64,000 bases of DNA from Ciceribacter sichuanensis (lineage in GTDB: Bacteria; Pseudomonadota; Alphaproteobacteria; Rhizobiales; Rhizobiaceae): contig NZ_JAMXLX010000003.1 of assembly GCF_024055605.1 (NCBI RefSeq), forward strand, positions 1 through 64,000, in the 5' to 3' direction. The notes below the pieces were generated by a model. The model was given only the letters and a program-made list of their open reading frames with translations, was not told the DNA's origin and did not search any database. Position numbers and translations under genes: made by a program. How positions within the stretch are numbered: position 1 is the stretch's first letter; each line of letters starts with the position of its first letter. Positions 1 through 9,452 of this stretch are shown in pieces.

Positions 1-47
1 GAGAGACTTCGTCGCCAGCAGCGCCGCCGCCCTCGTCAGTGAGCGGA

Positions 48-77
48 TGTATAATCCCACCCCCTCAATCAAGTCAA
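48..77 (-). promoter_or_regulatory. Strong leftward promoter, probably of an rRNA operon outside the window
   Basis: Read on the minus strand there is a -35 TTGACT (72-77) and a -10 TATACA (48-53) separated by 18 bp, followed by a GC-rich start region running off the left edge. Upstream of the -35 (about 78-172) the DNA is unusually A/T-rich, like an UP element. The GC-rich leader resembles what I remember of rhizobial 16S rRNA leaders, so an rRNA operon to the left is my inference. The rest of 1-295 holds no gene that I can support; the gene starting at 296 must be driven from within it. Confidence 0.5.
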
Positions 78-295
78 CACCATCTATCACAAAAATTACA
101 AAAATCACACAACACATTGATTATAAACATAAATCTGGAAATGTGAATGAATAACGCAAAACCAGACGCCCAAAACACAGGGTTCCAGAGCACACCCCCA
201 GCCCACATTTGAGAAGGGAGAACCCCGGAAAGGATTTCACGCTTGAATGGACCGCCCCACTTGCTAGTGTCGGCACCCTTATAGAGGAGAGGATC

Positions 296-1255
296 ATGCT
301 GGTACTGCACGAAACCGAGACCGCGGAAGCGCTGAAATGGGACGAGCTGACCAACGCGATCGAGCGGATGTTCCGTAGCCATTGCGTGACGCCGGTCCGT
401 CACCATCATGAAGTAGAGGTGCCCGGCGAGGCGGCGGCCACTCTTCTTCTGATGCCGGCCTGGGTACCCGGCGACTATATAGGTATCAAACTGCTTTCGG
501 TCTTTCCCGACAACCATCTGCGCGGCCTGCCTGCCATCTATGGCAGTTATCTTCTTTCTTCCGGCAAGACCGGCAAGATGCTCGCCGTGGTCGATGGCGG
601 TGAGCTGACCGCTCGGCGCACAGCCGCGACGTCGGCCTTGGCAGCCGGTTATCTCGCGCGTGAAGACGCGAGCCAGCTCCTCGTTGTCGGTACCGGACGC
701 CTTTCCCTCAATCTCATTCAAGCGCATTCGACAATGCGCCCAATAAAGAGTGTCAGGATCTGGGGCCGAAATCCGGCCAATGCGGAAAAGACTGCGGCTG
801 ATGCCAGGGAGATGGGTTTTGACGCCACCGCCTGTACGGATCTGGAAGCGGCAACGCGAGAAGCCGACATCATTTCCTGCGCGACGCTTTCCAACGAACC
901 GCTGGTTCACGGCAAATGGTTGAAACCGGGCGCCCATCTCGATCTCATCGGTGCGTTCAAGCCGACCATGCGGGAGAGCGATGACGAGGCGGTGCGGCGC
1001 GCAACCATCTTCGTCGACACGCGCGAAGGCGCCATGAGCGAGGCCGGCGATATCCTGCAGCCCCTGAAGGCCGGGATCATTCGCGAAACCGATATCAAGG
1101 CCGATCTGTTCGACCTCGCGGCCGGCCGGCACCGGGGCCGCACCGCCAATCACGAAATCACCCTGTTCAAGTCGGTGGGCGCGGCGCTAGAGGACCTCGC
1201 CGGAGCCATCCTTGCCTATGAGGCGGTAACCACCCGCTTCAAGACGGAAACCTGA
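296..1255 (+). CDS. Ornithine cyclodeaminase / mu-crystallin family protein
   Basis: A 319-residue member of the ornithine cyclodeaminase/mu-crystallin family: NAD(P)-dependent enzymes that cyclise ornithine to proline or reduce cyclic imino acids such as pyrroline-2-carboxylate. The family's conserved lysine is in GIK (residue 65), the ARRTAATSA block lies at 106-114, and the dinucleotide-binding VGTG at 131-134. An in-frame start exists at 209, but ATG 296 has a purine-rich GAGAGG ribosome site directly upstream and gives the family's usual length and N terminus. Its stop overlaps the hrpB start by one base (TGATG), so the two are probably co-translated although no functional link is obvious. 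The exact substrate (ornithine, pyrroline-2-carboxylate or an alanine-type imine) cannot be read from sequence. Confidence 0.88.
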   Translation: MLVLHETETAEALKWDELTNAIERMFRSHCVTPVRHHHEVEVPGEAAATLLLMPAWVPGDYIGIKLLSVFPDNHLRGLPAIYGSYLLSSGKTGKMLAVVDGGELTARRTAATSALAAGYLAREDASQLLVVGTGRLSLNLIQAHSTMRPIKSVRIWGRNPANAEKTAADAREMGFDATACTDLEAATREADIISCATLSNEPLVHGKWLKPGAHLDLIGAFKPTMRESDDEAVRRATIFVDTREGAMSEAGDILQPLKAGIIRETDIKADLFDLAAGRHRGRTANHEITLFKSVGAALEDLAGAILAYEAVTTRFKTET

Positions 1256-3717
1256 TGCCATTCAATCTGCCCAGCCTCCCGGTCTCGGAAAAGCTTGCCG
1301 ATCTGGCTGAAGCGCTCCTCCGGGAGAACCGCGCCGTCCTTTCCGCTCCTCCGGGAGCGGGCAAGACGACGATCGTGCCGATCCATCTTCTGGACCAGCC
1401 CTGGCGGGGGGACGGCCGTATTATCCTGCTCGAACCGCGTCGGCTCGCGGCGCGGGCGGCGGCGAGCCGGATGGCGAGCCTCATCGGGGAAGCCGTCGGC
1501 GAGACCGTCGGCTATCGCATGCGGCTCGACAATCGCGTTTCGGCGCGAACACGGATCGAGGTGGTGACGGAAGGCGTGTTCGCCCGCATGATTCTCGAGG
1601 ATCCCGAACTCAATGGCATCACGGCGGTTCTGTTCGACGAATTCCATGAAAGATCGCTCGATGCGGATTTCGGTCTGGCGCTGGCGCTCGACGCCCAGAC
1701 TGCGTTGAGGCCCGACCTCAGGATCCTCGTGATGTCTGCGACCCTCGACATCGAGCGCGTCGCAACCCTTCTCGACAAACCGCCCGTCATCGTCAGCGAA
1801 GGGCGAAGCTTCCCCATCGATATCCGCCATCAGGACAGGCCGGGCGGCACGCGCATCGAGGATGCAGTGACCTCGGCCATTACCACCGCGCTCGATCAGG
1901 AATCAGGATCGATCCTCGCTTTTCTTCCGGGACAGGCAGAGATCCGCCGCGTGGCCGAACGGCTCGACGGCAAGGTCACGTCCTCGACCCATGTCGTACC
2001 GCTTTACGGAAACCTCTCGCAGAAGGAACAGGACGAGGCGATCCGGCCGGCTGTCACCGGCACGCGCAAGGTGGTGCTGGCAACTTCCATTGCCGAGACC
2101 TCCATTACCATCGACGGTGTCAGGATCGTCATCGACAGCGGGCTTCAGCGTCTGCCGGTCTTCGAGCCTTCCACCGGCATTACCCGGCTTGAAACGGTCA
2201 GGGTTTCGCGCGCATCCGCCGACCAGCGCGCCGGTCGTGCCGGACGAACGGAACCCGGTATCGCCATCCGGCTGTGGCACCAGGGACAAACGGCTGCTCT
2301 CCCGGCATTTACGCCACCGGAGATCCTTGCGAGCGATCTCTCCAACCTCGTGCTCGACATGGCGCATTGGGGCGTTCTCGAACCCGAAGGCCTGCGCTTC
2401 ATCGATCCACCACCGGCCGCGGCCTGGAACGAGGCGAAGAGCCTCCTGCAAATGCTGGGTGCGCTGGACAAGACCGGAGCGCTCACCGCCAAGGGGCGCA
2501 CCATGCGTGATCTCGCCCTGCCCGCGCGACTTTCCGCCATGGTGCTTGCGGCTGCTAACGCTGGGCAGGCCGCAGAAGCCGCTCGTATTGCCGTGCTTCT
2601 GACCGAACAAGGGCTCGGCGGTTCCAGCCTCGATATAGAAGAGCGCCTGCGCCGCTTCGAGCAAGAGAATGGCGAACGTGCTTCGGCAGCCCGCAAACTT
2701 GCCGAAAGAATCGTCGGCAGCCTGCGTAGCACGGTGCCTCAGGGTGCACGTACGACAGCCGGTCGCCTGCTGGTCCATGCCTATCCCGATCGGATCGCCC
2801 TTTCCCGAGGTGCGCGGGGACGTTTCGTCATGGCGAACGGCCGTGGCGCCGAGATTGAGGAAACCGACCGGCTTGCCGGCTCCCGGATGCTGGTGATCGC
2901 AGACCTGACCGGTCAGGCGGCGCGAGGCCGGGTGCTGGCAGCCGCCGAAATCCGTCGCGATGATATCGACGAACTTATGCCCGAGGCCATCCGTACCGCG
3001 GATGAGTGCTTCTTCGATCCGCCAAGCCGGCAGGTGCGGGCCCGGCGGTCCACACGGCTCGGCGCCATCGTGTTCAACGAGACACCCCTTCCCAAGCCTG
3101 CCGGCGTGGAAGCCGCCCGGGCTCTTGCCGATGGGGTCAGACAGCTTGGACTGTCCGTCCTGCCCTTTTCCAAGGCCGGCGAGCAATTGCGGCAGCGCAT
3201 CGGCTTCCTTCACCGCAGCATCGGTGAGCCCTGGCCCGATATCGGTGACGCAGCCCTTCTTGACCGGCTTTCCGACTGGTTCATCCCGTTTCAGACCAAT
3301 GTCCGTGGTATCGACGACATAACATCGGGTTCGCTTTTCGACGGGCTGATGTCACTCGTCCCGCACGAGGTGCAACGCGATCTCGAAAGACTGGCGCCGA
3401 CACACTTCACCGCCCCGACCGGGCAGAGCCATCCGATCCGCTACGACGGAAACGAGCCGACGCTTGCGATCCGGGTGCAGGAGCTGTACGGCCTGAAGTC
3501 CCACCCGACGATCGGAGGCGGCAGGCTGCCGCTGTTGCTGGAGCTGACTTCGCCGGCGCACCGGCCGATCCAGACGACGCGGGACCTGCCGGGTTTCTGG
3601 GCCGGATCCTGGAAGGATGTGCGCAGCGATATGCGCGGGCGTTATCCCAAACACCCCTGGCCGGAAAACCCGGCCGATGCAGCGCCGACGACACGCGCAA
3701 AGCCGCGCGGTACGTGA
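1255..3717 (+). CDS. hrpB: ATP-dependent RNA helicase HrpB (DEAH-box type)
   Basis: An 820-residue superfamily 2 helicase of the HrpB type, the usual size. The Walker A motif APPGAGKT is at residues 31-38 and the Walker B/DExH motif reads DEFH at 128-131. A SAT motif (about 161-163) and a motif VI with QRAGRAGR follow, then the HrpB-specific C-terminal region. HrpB proteins are cytoplasmic DEAH-like helicases whose precise RNA substrate in bacteria is poorly defined. The start overlaps the preceding dehydrogenase stop, so no separate promoter is expected. The downstream actS begins 30 bp after the stop with its own ribosome site. Confidence 0.95.
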   Translation: MPFNLPSLPVSEKLADLAEALLRENRAVLSAPPGAGKTTIVPIHLLDQPWRGDGRIILLEPRRLAARAAASRMASLIGEAVGETVGYRMRLDNRVSARTRIEVVTEGVFARMILEDPELNGITAVLFDEFHERSLDADFGLALALDAQTALRPDLRILVMSATLDIERVATLLDKPPVIVSEGRSFPIDIRHQDRPGGTRIEDAVTSAITTALDQESGSILAFLPGQAEIRRVAERLDGKVTSSTHVVPLYGNLSQKEQDEAIRPAVTGTRKVVLATSIAETSITIDGVRIVIDSGLQRLPVFEPSTGITRLETVRVSRASADQRAGRAGRTEPGIAIRLWHQGQTAALPAFTPPEILASDLSNLVLDMAHWGVLEPEGLRFIDPPPAAAWNEAKSLLQMLGALDKTGALTAKGRTMRDLALPARLSAMVLAAANAGQAAEAARIAVLLTEQGLGGSSLDIEERLRRFEQENGERASAARKLAERIVGSLRSTVPQGARTTAGRLLVHAYPDRIALSRGARGRFVMANGRGAEIEETDRLAGSRMLVIADLTGQAARGRVLAAAEIRRDDIDELMPEAIRTADECFFDPPSRQVRARRSTRLGAIVFNETPLPKPAGVEAARALADGVRQLGLSVLPFSKAGEQLRQRIGFLHRSIGEPWPDIGDAALLDRLSDWFIPFQTNVRGIDDITSGSLFDGLMSLVPHEVQRDLERLAPTHFTAPTGQSHPIRYDGNEPTLAIRVQELYGLKSHPTIGGGRLPLLLELTSPAHRPIQTTRDLPGFWAGSWKDVRSDMRGRYPKHPWPENPADAAPTTRAKPRGT

Positions 3718-3747
3718 CGCCGTGACACAGCAAAGGAGAGGCCCTGC

Positions 3748-5052
3748 ATGATAAAGCCGACGCAGGACGTGGCGAGACATTTCGGACCGTCAAGCCGGAG
3801 ATTGAGACTGCAGACGCTGGTGCGCCTGCGCTGGCTGGCGGTGGCGGGACAGAGCATCACGGTCTTCATCGTCGCCTTCCTTCTGGAATATCCGCTGCCA
3901 TTCACCACGAGCGTGGCGTTGATCGGGGCGCTTGCGGCGGCAAACTTCCTGTTGTCCGTGACCTTCCCGCCGACCTATCGGCTGGAGCCGCTTGCCGCAT
4001 TCGCCGTGCTCGGCCTCGATCTGTTCCAGCTCGCGGCCCTGCTCTTCATCACCGGCGGGCTGGCCAATCCGTTTGCGCCGCTGATCTGCGTTCCGGTGAT
4101 CATCTCGTTCGCCTCCCAGCCGCGGGGGCTTTCAATCGCGCTCTTGGTGTTCGCGCTGTTTTTCATTACCGCGCTGGCGTTCACGCCCTATCCCCTGCCC
4201 TGGCATAGCGGCGAGACCCTGCCGACCCATCCCGTCATGCAGCTCGGCATCTGGTTTTCCATCACCTCGATGATGACGTTTGCCGCCTTTTACGCCTATC
4301 GTGTCTCGCAAGAGGCGGCCCTGCTTGCCGACGCGCTTTCGGCGACCGAACTGATCCTGCAGCGGGAAAAGCATCTCTCGCAGCTCGATGGCCTTGCCGC
4401 CGCGGCTGCCCATGAACTCGGCACTCCGCTTGCCACGATCAGCGTCGTCGCCAAGGAGATGGAGCGCGAACTGGGGAATGACGAACGCTTCGGCGAGGAC
4501 GTTCAGCTGCTGCGCAGCCAGAGCGAGCGCTGCCGCGACATCCTGCGCCGACTGACGAGCCTGCCTTCGGAAAACGAGGAACATATGCGGCGCCTGCCGC
4601 TTTCCTCGATGATCGAGGAGGTGCTGGCGCCGAACAGGGAGTTCGGCGTCAAGCTTGAGCTGGTAGAGAAATCGGACCGGTCAAAGGAGCCGATCGGGGT
4701 GCGCAATGCCGGCATTCTCTACGGTCTCGGCAACCTCGTCGAAAACGCCATAGACTTCGCCCGCGACAAAGTAACCGTCACGGTGGAACACGACGCTTCG
4801 AAGGTGGTCATCACGATCGAGGACGACGGTGAAGGCTATTCCACGGACGTGCTGCAACGGATCGGCGAGCCCTATGTGACGAGCCGGCAACGCGACGACA
4901 AGGCGGGTGGGCTGGGCCTCGGCCTGTTCATTGCCAAGACGCTGCTGGAACGCTCCGGTGCAACGCTCCGGTTTGAAAACGGCGGTCCGGACCGTCCGGG
5001 CGCGCGCGTCAAGATCACATGGCCACGCGGCCTGATGGACGCAGGGCGCTGA
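3748..5052 (+). CDS. actS: Redox-sensing histidine kinase ActS (RegB/PrrB family)
   Basis: A 434-residue membrane histidine kinase. About six hydrophobic segments occupy residues 25-185, followed by a dimerisation/phosphoacceptor helix with His222 in HELGTPLAT and a C-terminal ATPase domain with N and G boxes. Two RegB hallmarks are visible: the GGLANPF heptad (103-109), the proposed quinone-binding motif, and a cytosolic cysteine (Cys262 in RCRDIL), matching the redox-active Cys of RegB. In the family this kinase senses electron-transport status and phosphorylates ActR/RegA. Ribosome site AAAGGAG lies about 10 bases before the ATG. actR follows after about 80 bp on the same strand, the conserved pair arrangement. 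Rhizobial ActS/ActR has been linked to acid tolerance. Confidence 0.94.
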   Translation: MIKPTQDVARHFGPSSRRLRLQTLVRLRWLAVAGQSITVFIVAFLLEYPLPFTTSVALIGALAAANFLLSVTFPPTYRLEPLAAFAVLGLDLFQLAALLFITGGLANPFAPLICVPVIISFASQPRGLSIALLVFALFFITALAFTPYPLPWHSGETLPTHPVMQLGIWFSITSMMTFAAFYAYRVSQEAALLADALSATELILQREKHLSQLDGLAAAAAHELGTPLATISVVAKEMERELGNDERFGEDVQLLRSQSERCRDILRRLTSLPSENEEHMRRLPLSSMIEEVLAPNREFGVKLELVEKSDRSKEPIGVRNAGILYGLGNLVENAIDFARDKVTVTVEHDASKVVITIEDDGEGYSTDVLQRIGEPYVTSRQRDDKAGGLGLGLFIAKTLLERSGATLRFENGGPDRPGARVKITWPRGLMDAGR

Positions 5053-5130
5053 AATGACTTTACCCGCCGGCCATAAGTGGCCATAACCGGACAAGAATAC
5101 GAACAGAATGCCCCGCAGGGATGGCAGACC

Positions 5131-5721
5131 ATGACAGAATTCGCTTCATCCGGCTCGAAGAGCGACATCGCAACCAATATCGACGAAAGCATCGGACCCG
5201 ATCCGAGCCTGTTGATCGTTGATGACGATGCTCCCTTTCTCCGCCGTCTGGCGCGCGCCATGGAAACCCGCGGCTTCGCCGTCGATATGGCCGCCTCCGT
5301 CGCGGAAGGCATCGCGAAGTCGAAGGCCACGCCGCCGAAATATGCGGTGATCGACCTGAGGCTCGGCGATGGCAATGGTCTCGATGTGATCGAGGCCATC
5401 CGCGAGAAGCGGAGCGACACGCGGATCGTGGTCCTCACCGGCTACGGTAACATCGCGACCGCGGTGACGGCGGTAAAGCTCGGCGCGCTGGACTATCTTT
5501 CAAAGCCTGCCGATGCTGACGATATCTTCCTGGCGCTGACCCAGCGTCCGGGCGAAAAGGCGGAAGTGCCGGAAAACCCGATGTCGGCGGACCGGGTGCG
5601 CTGGGAGCATATCCAGCGCGTCTATGAAAGCTGCGACCGCAATGTCTCGGAAACGGCCCGGCGTCTCAACATGCACCGTCGCACGCTGCAGCGCATTCTC
5701 GCCAAGCGTGCTCCAAAATAA
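5131..5721 (+). CDS. actR: Response regulator ActR (RegA/PrrA family)
   Basis: A 196-residue two-domain response regulator: an N-terminal receiver with the acidic pair after LLIVDDD and phosphoacceptor Asp75 (VIDLRLGDG), and a short C-terminal Fis-type helix-turn-helix (SETARRLNMHRRTLQRIL), which is almost invariant in RegA proteins. It is the partner of ActS just upstream. An in-frame ATG at 5077 would add 18 residues but lacks family support; ATG 5131 is preferred on length and N terminus. It ends 12 bp before the convergent mmcB with no hairpin terminator in that gap. Confidence 0.93.
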   Translation: MTEFASSGSKSDIATNIDESIGPDPSLLIVDDDAPFLRRLARAMETRGFAVDMAASVAEGIAKSKATPPKYAVIDLRLGDGNGLDVIEAIREKRSDTRIVVLTGYGNIATAVTAVKLGALDYLSKPADADDIFLALTQRPGEKAEVPENPMSADRVRWEHIQRVYESCDRNVSETARRLNMHRRTLQRILAKRAPK

Positions 5722-5733
5722 GACAATCCCGTA

Positions 5734-6219
5734 TTATTCGGTCGCGGGGGTTCTCGCGGCCCATTCCGCCATCATCAGCCGCTGGGCTGCAGTGCGCGAA
5801 AAATTCAGGGTGACCGCCTTGCGTGTCGCCGGAGGCAGCCTGTGTTCGGGCGCCTCGCGCAACAGATGCGCTCCGTAACCATCCGAGACCAGAAGCCCGC
5901 AATCCTCCGGGAATATGTCGAGCGGTACCTCGCCGTGGGTCGCGAAGAACAGTCGGTCACAGTAACTTCTATATTCCGGCCATTTGCGGTCGACGCGAAA
6001 ATCCTCGATCGAGGATTTGATCTCGATGATCCAGATCTCGCCCTTGTCGGTCAGGCCGACCAGATCGGCCCTGCGGCCATTGGCCAGCGACATTTCCGGC
6101 AGCAAGGCCAGCCGCATCTCGTTCAGCAGCACCTGCACGCCGCGACGCACCAGCATGGCGCGATCAGACTGGCGTCCGTCGATTAACGGGTTGTTAACGG
6201 CAACAGAAACAATGGTCAT
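5734..6219 (-). CDS. mmcB: MmcB-family DNA repair protein (DUF1052)
   Basis: A 161-residue protein of the MmcB/DUF1052 family, which has a predicted restriction-nuclease-like fold. The visible core is an E...D...E-x-K arrangement: RADLVGL followed by IWIIEIKSS, typical of PD-(D/E)XK enzymes. The Caulobacter homologue is linked to mitomycin C resistance. ATG 6219 is chosen over an upstream in-frame start at 6273 because homologous proteins begin near MTIVSV. I looked for an alphaproteobacterial LexA box (GTTC-N7-GTTC) upstream and did not find one. It converges with actR and is divergent from the L,D-transpeptidase gene; both must use the 180-bp gap 6220-6398. Confidence 0.8.
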   Translation of the reverse strand: MTIVSVAVNNPLIDGRQSDRAMLVRRGVQVLLNEMRLALLPEMSLANGRRADLVGLTDKGEIWIIEIKSSIEDFRVDRKWPEYRSYCDRLFFATHGEVPLDIFPEDCGLLVSDGYGAHLLREAPEHRLPPATRKAVTLNFSRTAAQRLMMAEWAARTPATE

Positions 6220-6398
6220 GTAAAAGCCCGGCCTGCCCTTGTGGCATGTTGCAAAAAAGCAATGCGGAGTCATTTTGCACTGCCGAAGTCCTGTGGTTCT
6301 TCCGCGCTACTTGCCAAGGCGAACTTAATCAAAAATAAACCATAAACAAAGATGGTTGAGCCCACCATCTCTCAGCTTGAACCCTACGAGACATCCCC

Positions 6399-7082
6399 AT
6401 GCGCCTTCGCAATGCATTGACCGTGTTCGGCCTTGTCGCAACACTCGGCCTCGCCGGCTGCACAACCACCTCCACGACGACCACCCCTTCCGAAGAACCG
6501 AAGGAAGCCGCCGAAGCCACCACCACCAAGATCTTCAGCGATTCCTATGGCAGCGTAACCGACGCCGGCTTCGCTCTCCCGGCTATCCCGATCAGCCGCG
6601 TGGACAAGAAGTTCCACCGCCAGATCGTCGATTACTCTACCACGGAAAAGCCCGGTACGATCGTCGTAAATACTCGCGAACGCTTCCTTTACTACGTGCT
6701 GCCGAACGGCAAGGCCGTTCGCTACGGTATCGGTGTCGGCAAGCAGGGTTTTGCATGGCAGGGTGAAGCCTATATCGCCTGGAAGCAGGAATGGCCGACC
6801 TGGCACCCGCCGAAGGAAATGGCGGAGCGCAAGCCGGAAATCGCCAAGTATGTCGAGGCAGGCATGGGCCCGGGCCTCAGCAACCCGCTCGGCGCACGGG
6901 CCATGTACCTCTTCGACGACAAGGGCCACGATACGCTGTTCCGCCTGCATGGCACGCCGGAATGGGCCTCGATCGGCACCGCCGCTTCCTCGGGCTGCAT
7001 TCGCCTGATGAACCAGGACGTCATTGATCTCTACAACCGCGTTCGTCCCGGCAAGGGCGCTCGCGTGGTCGTACAGCAGTAA
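6399..7082 (+). CDS. L,D-transpeptidase (YkuD family) lipoprotein
   Basis: A 227-residue exported lipoprotein. The signal peptide ends in a lipobox LAGC with Cys21 as the lipidated residue, followed by a Thr/Ser-rich linker and a YkuD catalytic domain. The catalytic motif is complete: His184-Gly185 and SSGCIRL with nucleophile Cys200. L,D-transpeptidases form 3-3 peptidoglycan cross-links or attach proteins to the wall; such cross-links are abundant in polar-growing Rhizobiales, so a wall-remodelling role is likely (inference). It is a single-gene unit ending in a good terminator at 7107-7139. Confidence 0.92.
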   Translation: MRLRNALTVFGLVATLGLAGCTTTSTTTTPSEEPKEAAEATTTKIFSDSYGSVTDAGFALPAIPISRVDKKFHRQIVDYSTTEKPGTIVVNTRERFLYYVLPNGKAVRYGIGVGKQGFAWQGEAYIAWKQEWPTWHPPKEMAERKPEIAKYVEAGMGPGLSNPLGARAMYLFDDKGHDTLFRLHGTPEWASIGTAASSGCIRLMNQDVIDLYNRVRPGKGARVVVQQ

Positions 7083-7106
7083 GCTTCATCGACCGCATCA
7101 GATATG

Positions 7107-7139
7107 AAAAAAGCCGCCGGGATCACCGGCGGCTTTTTT
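7107..7139. terminator. Bidirectional rho-independent terminator
   Basis: An 8-bp GC stem (GCCGCCGG 7113-7120 with CCGGCGGC 7126-7133), a 5-base loop, an A-run on the left and six T on the right. It can serve both the rightward L,D-transpeptidase gene and the leftward glcB. Confidence 0.9.
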
Positions 7140-7157
7140 GTTGGGCTTCAACCAATC

Positions 7158-9329
7158 TTATCCGGCCAGCTTTGCCTTCAGTTCACGGCGGCGGCGATGC
7201 AGGACCGGCTCGGTATAGCCGTTCGGTTGTTCACGACCCTTGAGCACCAGTTCAAGCGCTGCCTGGAAGGCGACAGAGCCGTCGAAATTGCCAGCCATGG
7301 GGGTATAGGCGGGATCGCCTGCGTTCTGGCCATCGACCACGGCAGCCATCCGCTTCATCGTCTCGACCACCTGCGTTTCGGTGATGATGCCGTGATGCAG
7401 CCAGTTGGCCATGTGCTGGGCGGAAATGCGCAGCGTTGCACGGTCCTCCATCAGGCCGACATTGTTGATATCCGGAACCTTGGAGCAACCGACGCCCTGA
7501 TCGATCCAGCGAACGACGTAGCCAAGGATGCCCTGCGCATTGTTATCGATCTCGCGCTGGATTTCTTCCGCCGTCCAGTTGGGACGGGGTGCGACCGGCA
7601 CCGATAGGATATCGCCAAGCTTGGCGCGCGGACGGGATTTCAGCGTGGCCTGGATGTCGGCGACGTTGACGCGGTGATAATGGGTTGCGTGAAGCGTGGC
7701 CGCCGTTGGCGACGGAACCCAGGCGGTATTGGCGCCAGCCTTGGGATGAGCGATCTTCTGCTCCAGCATGGCGGCCATCAGGTCCGGCATGGCCCACATG
7801 CCCTTGCCGATCTGCGCATGGCCGGAAAGCCCGCATTCGAGGCCGATGTCGACGTTCCAGTTCTCATAGGCCGAGATCCAGGCTGCCTGCTTCATATCGC
7901 CCTTGCGGATCATCGGGCCGGCTTCCATCGAGGTATGGATCTCGTCGCCGGTCCGGTCGAGGAAGCCGGTGTTGATGAAGACGACGCGTTCGCGGGCAGC
8001 GCGAATGCATTCCTTGAGGTTGACCGTCGTGCGGCGCTCCTCGTCCATGATGCCCATCTTGATGGTGTTCGGCGCCATGCCGATCAGTTCTTCGACGCGC
8101 GAAAAGATCTCGCAGGCAAAGGCGACTTCTTCGGGTCCGTGCATCTTCGGCTTGACGACATAGAGCGAACCCTCACGGGAATTGGCCCGCCGGCCATTGC
8201 GGCCAATGTCATGCAGGGCAACGAGCGCGGTGACAGCCGCATCCATGATGCCTTCGGGAGCCTCGTTACCGTCGCGGTCGAGGATCGCCGGGTTGGTCAT
8301 TAGGTGGCCGACATTGCGCACCAGCATCAGCGAACGGCCGTGCAGGACGAGTTCCGAACCGTCCGGCGCGGTAAACGTCTTGTCGGGGTTGAGCACACGG
8401 ACGAAGGTCTTGCCGCCCTTGCTGACTTCCTCCGTCAGGTCGCCTTTCATCAGGCCGAGCCAGTTGCCGTAAACGACCACCTTGTCCTCGGCATCGACGG
8501 CGGCAACCGAATCCTCGCAGTCCATGATAGTGGTAATGGCCGATTCGAGGTGAATGTCGTCGATATGGGCAGCATCGGTCTTTCCGATCATGCCTTCTGC
8601 ATTGATGAGGATCTCGAGATGCAGGCGGTTGCGGCGCAGAAGGATCGCCTCCGGCGCAGCAGGCGCACCACCATAACCGACGAATTGCGCCGGATCGGCA
8701 AGCCCCGTGACACCGCCAGCGGAGAGCGTGACGAACAGCGCACCCTTGTCGACGGAAAGGTCCGCGACGTCGGCCCATTTGCCGGCAGCGAGCGGTGCCG
8801 AATCGTCGAGCAGCTGGCGACCCCATGCGATGACCTTCGCGCCGCGGACGGGGTTATAGCCCTTGCCCTTCTCGGCGCCATCGGTTTCCGGGATGGCATC
8901 GGTGCCGTAGAGGGCATCGTAAAGCGAGCCCCAGCGGGCGTTCGCGGCGTTGAGCGCATAGCGGGCGTTCATGACCGGTACGACGAGCTGCGGTCCGGCA
9001 ATCTCGGCGATTTCCGCGTCGACATTTGCCGTCGTCACCGCAAAGCTTTCGCCTTCCGGCAGAAGATAGCCGATTTCGCGCAGGAAAGCCTCATAGACCC
9101 CCATGTCGACGGGTGCGCCATTTGCCTTGTACCAGGCATCGATCTTCGCCTGCAGTTCGTCCCGCTTTGCAAGAAGCGCGCGGTTCTTCGGCGCGAGATC
9201 GTGAACGATCGCCGCGAGACCGGCGAGATAGCGCTCGGGGTCCACGCCGGTCCCGGGCAGCGCCTTTTCGATCAGGAAATCATACAGGCCCGTGTCGATG
9301 GACAGTCCGTGGCTCTCAATGCGGCTCAT
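7158..9329 (-). CDS. glcB: Malate synthase G
   Basis: A 723-residue malate synthase G, exactly the usual length of this isoform (the A form is about 540). It condenses glyoxylate with acetyl-CoA to give malate, allowing growth on acetate, glycolate or fatty acids. Family blocks are visible, including [10 protein letters not shown] and the C-terminal region with the CoA-binding face. On the minus strand GGAG lies 8 bases before ATG 9329, which decides this start over the ATG at 9335. No isocitrate lyase gene is adjacent. The upstream gap carries a candidate promoter and two overlapping palindromes (see 9360-9426). Confidence 0.96.
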   Translation of the reverse strand: MSRIESHGLSIDTGLYDFLIEKALPGTGVDPERYLAGLAAIVHDLAPKNRALLAKRDELQAKIDAWYKANGAPVDMGVYEAFLREIGYLLPEGESFAVTTANVDAEIAEIAGPQLVVPVMNARYALNAANARWGSLYDALYGTDAIPETDGAEKGKGYNPVRGAKVIAWGRQLLDDSAPLAAGKWADVADLSVDKGALFVTLSAGGVTGLADPAQFVGYGGAPAAPEAILLRRNRLHLEILINAEGMIGKTDAAHIDDIHLESAITTIMDCEDSVAAVDAEDKVVVYGNWLGLMKGDLTEEVSKGGKTFVRVLNPDKTFTAPDGSELVLHGRSLMLVRNVGHLMTNPAILDRDGNEAPEGIMDAAVTALVALHDIGRNGRRANSREGSLYVVKPKMHGPEEVAFACEIFSRVEELIGMAPNTIKMGIMDEERRTTVNLKECIRAARERVVFINTGFLDRTGDEIHTSMEAGPMIRKGDMKQAAWISAYENWNVDIGLECGLSGHAQIGKGMWAMPDLMAAMLEQKIAHPKAGANTAWVPSPTAATLHATHYHRVNVADIQATLKSRPRAKLGDILSVPVAPRPNWTAEEIQREIDNNAQGILGYVVRWIDQGVGCSKVPDINNVGLMEDRATLRISAQHMANWLHHGIITETQVVETMKRMAAVVDGQNAGDPAYTPMAGNFDGSVAFQAALELVLKGREQPNGYTEPVLHRRRRELKAKLAG

Positions 9330-9359
9330 CGCCATTTCTCCTCGCAATCCGATTATCAA

Positions 9360-9426
9360 ATTCGTGCTGGGAGCATGCCCTGATCTTATTGAGTGTCAAT
9401 CGAGCACGAATAACAAATATTTATTC
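9360..9426 (-). promoter_or_regulatory. glcB promoter region with two overlapping palindromes
   Basis: Upstream of glcB on the minus strand there is a perfect -35 TTGACA (complement of 9394-9399) and a weak -10 CATGCT (9372-9377) 16 bp further on. Around it lie a perfect 9-bp inverted repeat (ATTCGTGCT 9360-9368 with AGCACGAAT 9403-9411) and, sharing bases with its right arm, a 6-7-6 palindrome GAATAA...TTATTC (9408-9426). Such symmetry flanking a promoter suggests an operator. I do not know the regulator. Confidence 0.5.
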
Positions 9427-9452
9427 CAAAAAGGAAAAAGTCTGCATCGATT

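Noticed and set aside
74-1153. Long minus-strand open frame opposite the first gene
   Set aside because: It mirrors codon bias of the real gene; the protein has no domain and the plus-strand frame is a clear family member. The same holds for other long antisense frames such as 10131-11534, 39289-41058 and 48726-50009.
6220-6398. SOS box for mmcB
   Set aside because: Only lone GTTC/GAAC halves; no GTTC-N7-GTTC pair found by eye.
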